Below the pieces are notes generated by a model. The model did no database searches. It was not told the DNA's origin and was given only the letters and a program-made list of their open reading frames with translations. Made by a program: the position numbers and the translations under genes. Positions 6,901 through 7,419 of a DNA stretch of 7,419 nt are shown here, piece after piece. The stretch is taken from the NCBI GenBank assembly GCA_044349205.1, contig JBIKRJ010000120.1:1-7419 (forward strand), given 5' to 3'. Positions within the stretch are counted from its first letter, which is position 1. Every line of letters begins with the position of its first letter. Source of the DNA: UBA9547 sp044349205 (GTDB lineage: Bacteria > Bacteroidota > Bacteroidia > Cytophagales > UBA9547).

Positions 6901-7419
6901 CCCGTGGCATGCAGATACTCATGGCAGGCGATAGTAAACAATTACAGCCCAGCGATTTGTATCGAGCACGTTTCCAAGACGAAGAGGAAGATTTGCCCGA
7001 ATTGGAAATTGATTCTTTGCTCGAACTGGGCGTTAGGCACTTGCCACAAGTCATGCTTACCGAACATTACCGTAGCCGTTCGCTAGATTTGATTGATTTT
7101 TCGAACCGTCATTTTTACCAAAATCGCCTTCGTCTCTTGCCCGATTTTCATAGCTTTCAGTCAGGGACTGTGGGAATACAATTTGTCAAAACCGACGGTT
7201 ACTTTGAAAATCAGTGCAACCTTGCAGAGGCGGAAAAAGTGGTGCAAATATGTTTGTCGCTCTTTCAAAACGAGCCACAAAAAGAAGTGGGCGTCATCAC
7301 CTTTAATATACACCAACAAAATCTCATACAAGACTTACTGGAAGAGCAAGGTGTGCCTTTGCCCGTGCATTTATTTGTGAAAAACATTGAAAATATTCAG
7401 GGAGATGAGAGGGATATCA
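3942..7419 (+). CDS. Partial DUF4011-type superfamily 1 DNA/RNA helicase (AAA_11/AAA_12)
   Basis: The frame is open from ATG 3942 to the right edge, giving 1159 complete codons with no stop; the C-terminus is missing. Residues about 5-130 resemble DUF4011: an Arg-Lys-Lys-Leu-Val-Asn-Leu-Ser start at 10-17 and, at 99-128, a Leu-Tyr-Val-Gly strand followed by Arg-Cys-Pro-Leu-Leu-Phe-Phe-Pro-Val. A Q-motif-like Gln lies shortly before Walker A, Gly321-Pro-Pro-Gly-Thr-Gly-Lys327-Ser. Motif Ia follows near 340-370 (VVVVCQKRAALDVVF). A mainly helical insertion of several hundred residues comes next, then the family's Trp929-Pro-Leu-Arg and Pro947-Cys-Trp. Motif II is Asp972-Glu-Ala-Ser-Gln976, motif III Gly996-Asp-Ser-Lys-Gln-Leu-Gln-Pro1003, motif IV Glu1041-His-Tyr-Arg-Ser-Arg1046 and motif V Gln1153-Gly-Asp-Glu-Arg-Asp1158. 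All visible ATPase residues are intact. The fold is Upf1-like SF1, predicted to translocate on nucleic acid in the cytoplasm. Relatives often end in a nuclease-type domain (Vsr/DUF559-like or phospholipase D) and occur in phage-defence or mobile loci; this role is inferred, not shown. No convincing promoter is seen. Confidence 0.9.
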   Translation, partial: MFQTLLKNYRKKLVNLSSNNRSLLLLRLSKENDCDLNETDFLLQKPSFQLIENLIACKKKFPICPVVDSRDEQANRFGKKLQRLARKDRFLFEESGSRDLYVGWPFVRGKYSDGSFVRCPLLFFPVSLQSENNSWYIVQRNDEPISFNKIFLLAWQHYNQLPLREEFVETSFEGFSHDAREFRTQLYELIKQHGLEINFNSELFVDKLIPFKEFKKVDFESEAQDGKLKLFNEAVLGIFPQAGSYLVPDYDALIAQQEIAEHSQVSTRVETIEAFFNAKTDVSRKGLAIKESDIHAPFALDASQENALRQIKSGQSLVVQGPPGTGKSQLICNLVSDYIGRGKRVVVVCQKRAALDVVFKRLQSAGLGDFVALVHDFKTDRSSIYEKIASQIDKLDEFKQQNKGLDTIFLERNYLEACRRIDQSVAQLVDFKKALFDCQEYGISVKELYLQRDSTHIANAYHLPKTIGQYFSYESLTSFCQHLKFLLPLALQFDVPKYAWYNRNSFAQYRNQDKNKLTDALKDIQSFRLSMKQLIDDRQWDMPLLWNSKSHLPFLKDLVKILREVSSGAHFPDLFYTHFQKFVSKVEDDKKRKKYEKSISLWKSEMEVLLTKKLAIGVNAQNVADYLGKVGKVKPLMKNMWGKLKWRYLSKERKDILALLLQNQLLETAEELDEMHDRLCNSNIFFQLKQALQESKDFEFGEEAQPLAYYEKLLHIEKAIQFSLGWSKNALPISLSNHILKQFEQTLTTFISSIEKVGECYNTHLEMFPIAHLYVLTSSEEKCNEAYQALQKDFDAMVEYDQALEKLHPTEKEALNEILFQGQNTDYTSLSTQEQAANLINSFRTWVIHGWIEEIESKYPVLRVVSTPTIDFLEQQLKSGMAEKQGFSREILLLKLREQVYRQEEFNRLGNRVTFRDLHHQATKKKKIWPLRKTLEAYHEEVFQLMPCWLASPETVSAVFPMKELFDLVIFDEASQCFSEKGIPAMARGMQILMAGDSKQLQPSDLYRARFQDEEEDLPELEIDSLLELGVRHLPQVMLTEHYRSRSLDLIDFSNRHFYQNRLRLLPDFHSFQSGTVGIQFVKTDGYFENQCNLAEAEKVVQICLSLFQNEPQKEVGVITFNIHQQNLIQDLLEEQGVPLPVHLFVKNIENIQGDERDI

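Overview
The window looks like chromosomal DNA from a member of the Bacteroidota, most probably a Cytophagales-type bacterium. Start codons lack Shine-Dalgarno sequences and sit behind short AT-rich leaders. The clearest promoter, upstream of the glycosyltransferase, fits the Bacteroidota pattern TTG-N19-TAnnTTTG. The first gene encodes a signal peptide that ends in a phenylalanine-glycine-glutamine junction, which is common in this phylum. The genus cannot be fixed from the sequence alone.

Layout. (1) Bases 1-321, minus strand: the N-terminal part of an unrecognised exported protein that runs off the left edge. (2) Bases 407-2848, plus strand: three closely spaced genes that look like one operon. 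They encode a TVP38/TMEM64-type (VTT/DedA superfamily) membrane protein, an unrecognised protein with a signal peptide and a long C-terminal coiled coil, and the flotillin-like protein FloA. (3) Bases 2855-3862, minus strand: a GT4-type glycosyltransferase that converges on floA with only 6 bp between the stop codons. (4) Bases 3942-7419, plus strand: a very large open frame that is still open at the right edge. It encodes a superfamily 1 helicase/ATPase of the DUF4011 plus AAA_11/AAA_12 type, and the glycosyltransferase is transcribed divergently from it. No rRNA, tRNA, CRISPR array, insertion sequence or attachment site was seen, and no gap between genes exceeds 85 bp.

How the genes may work together. 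The three-gene cluster has a membrane and lipid theme: a VTT-domain lipid-transporter-like protein, a coiled-coil envelope protein and a membrane-microdomain scaffold. A functional link is inferred from gene order only. The glycosyltransferase probably acts on envelope glycans or natural products. The large helicase belongs to a group that includes phage-defence and mobile-element proteins, but its C-terminus, where an effector nuclease would lie, is outside the window. Nothing else here forms a recognisable defence system. Apart from the helicase and the unnamed middle gene of the operon, this is an ordinary stretch, and no convincing undescribed system was found.
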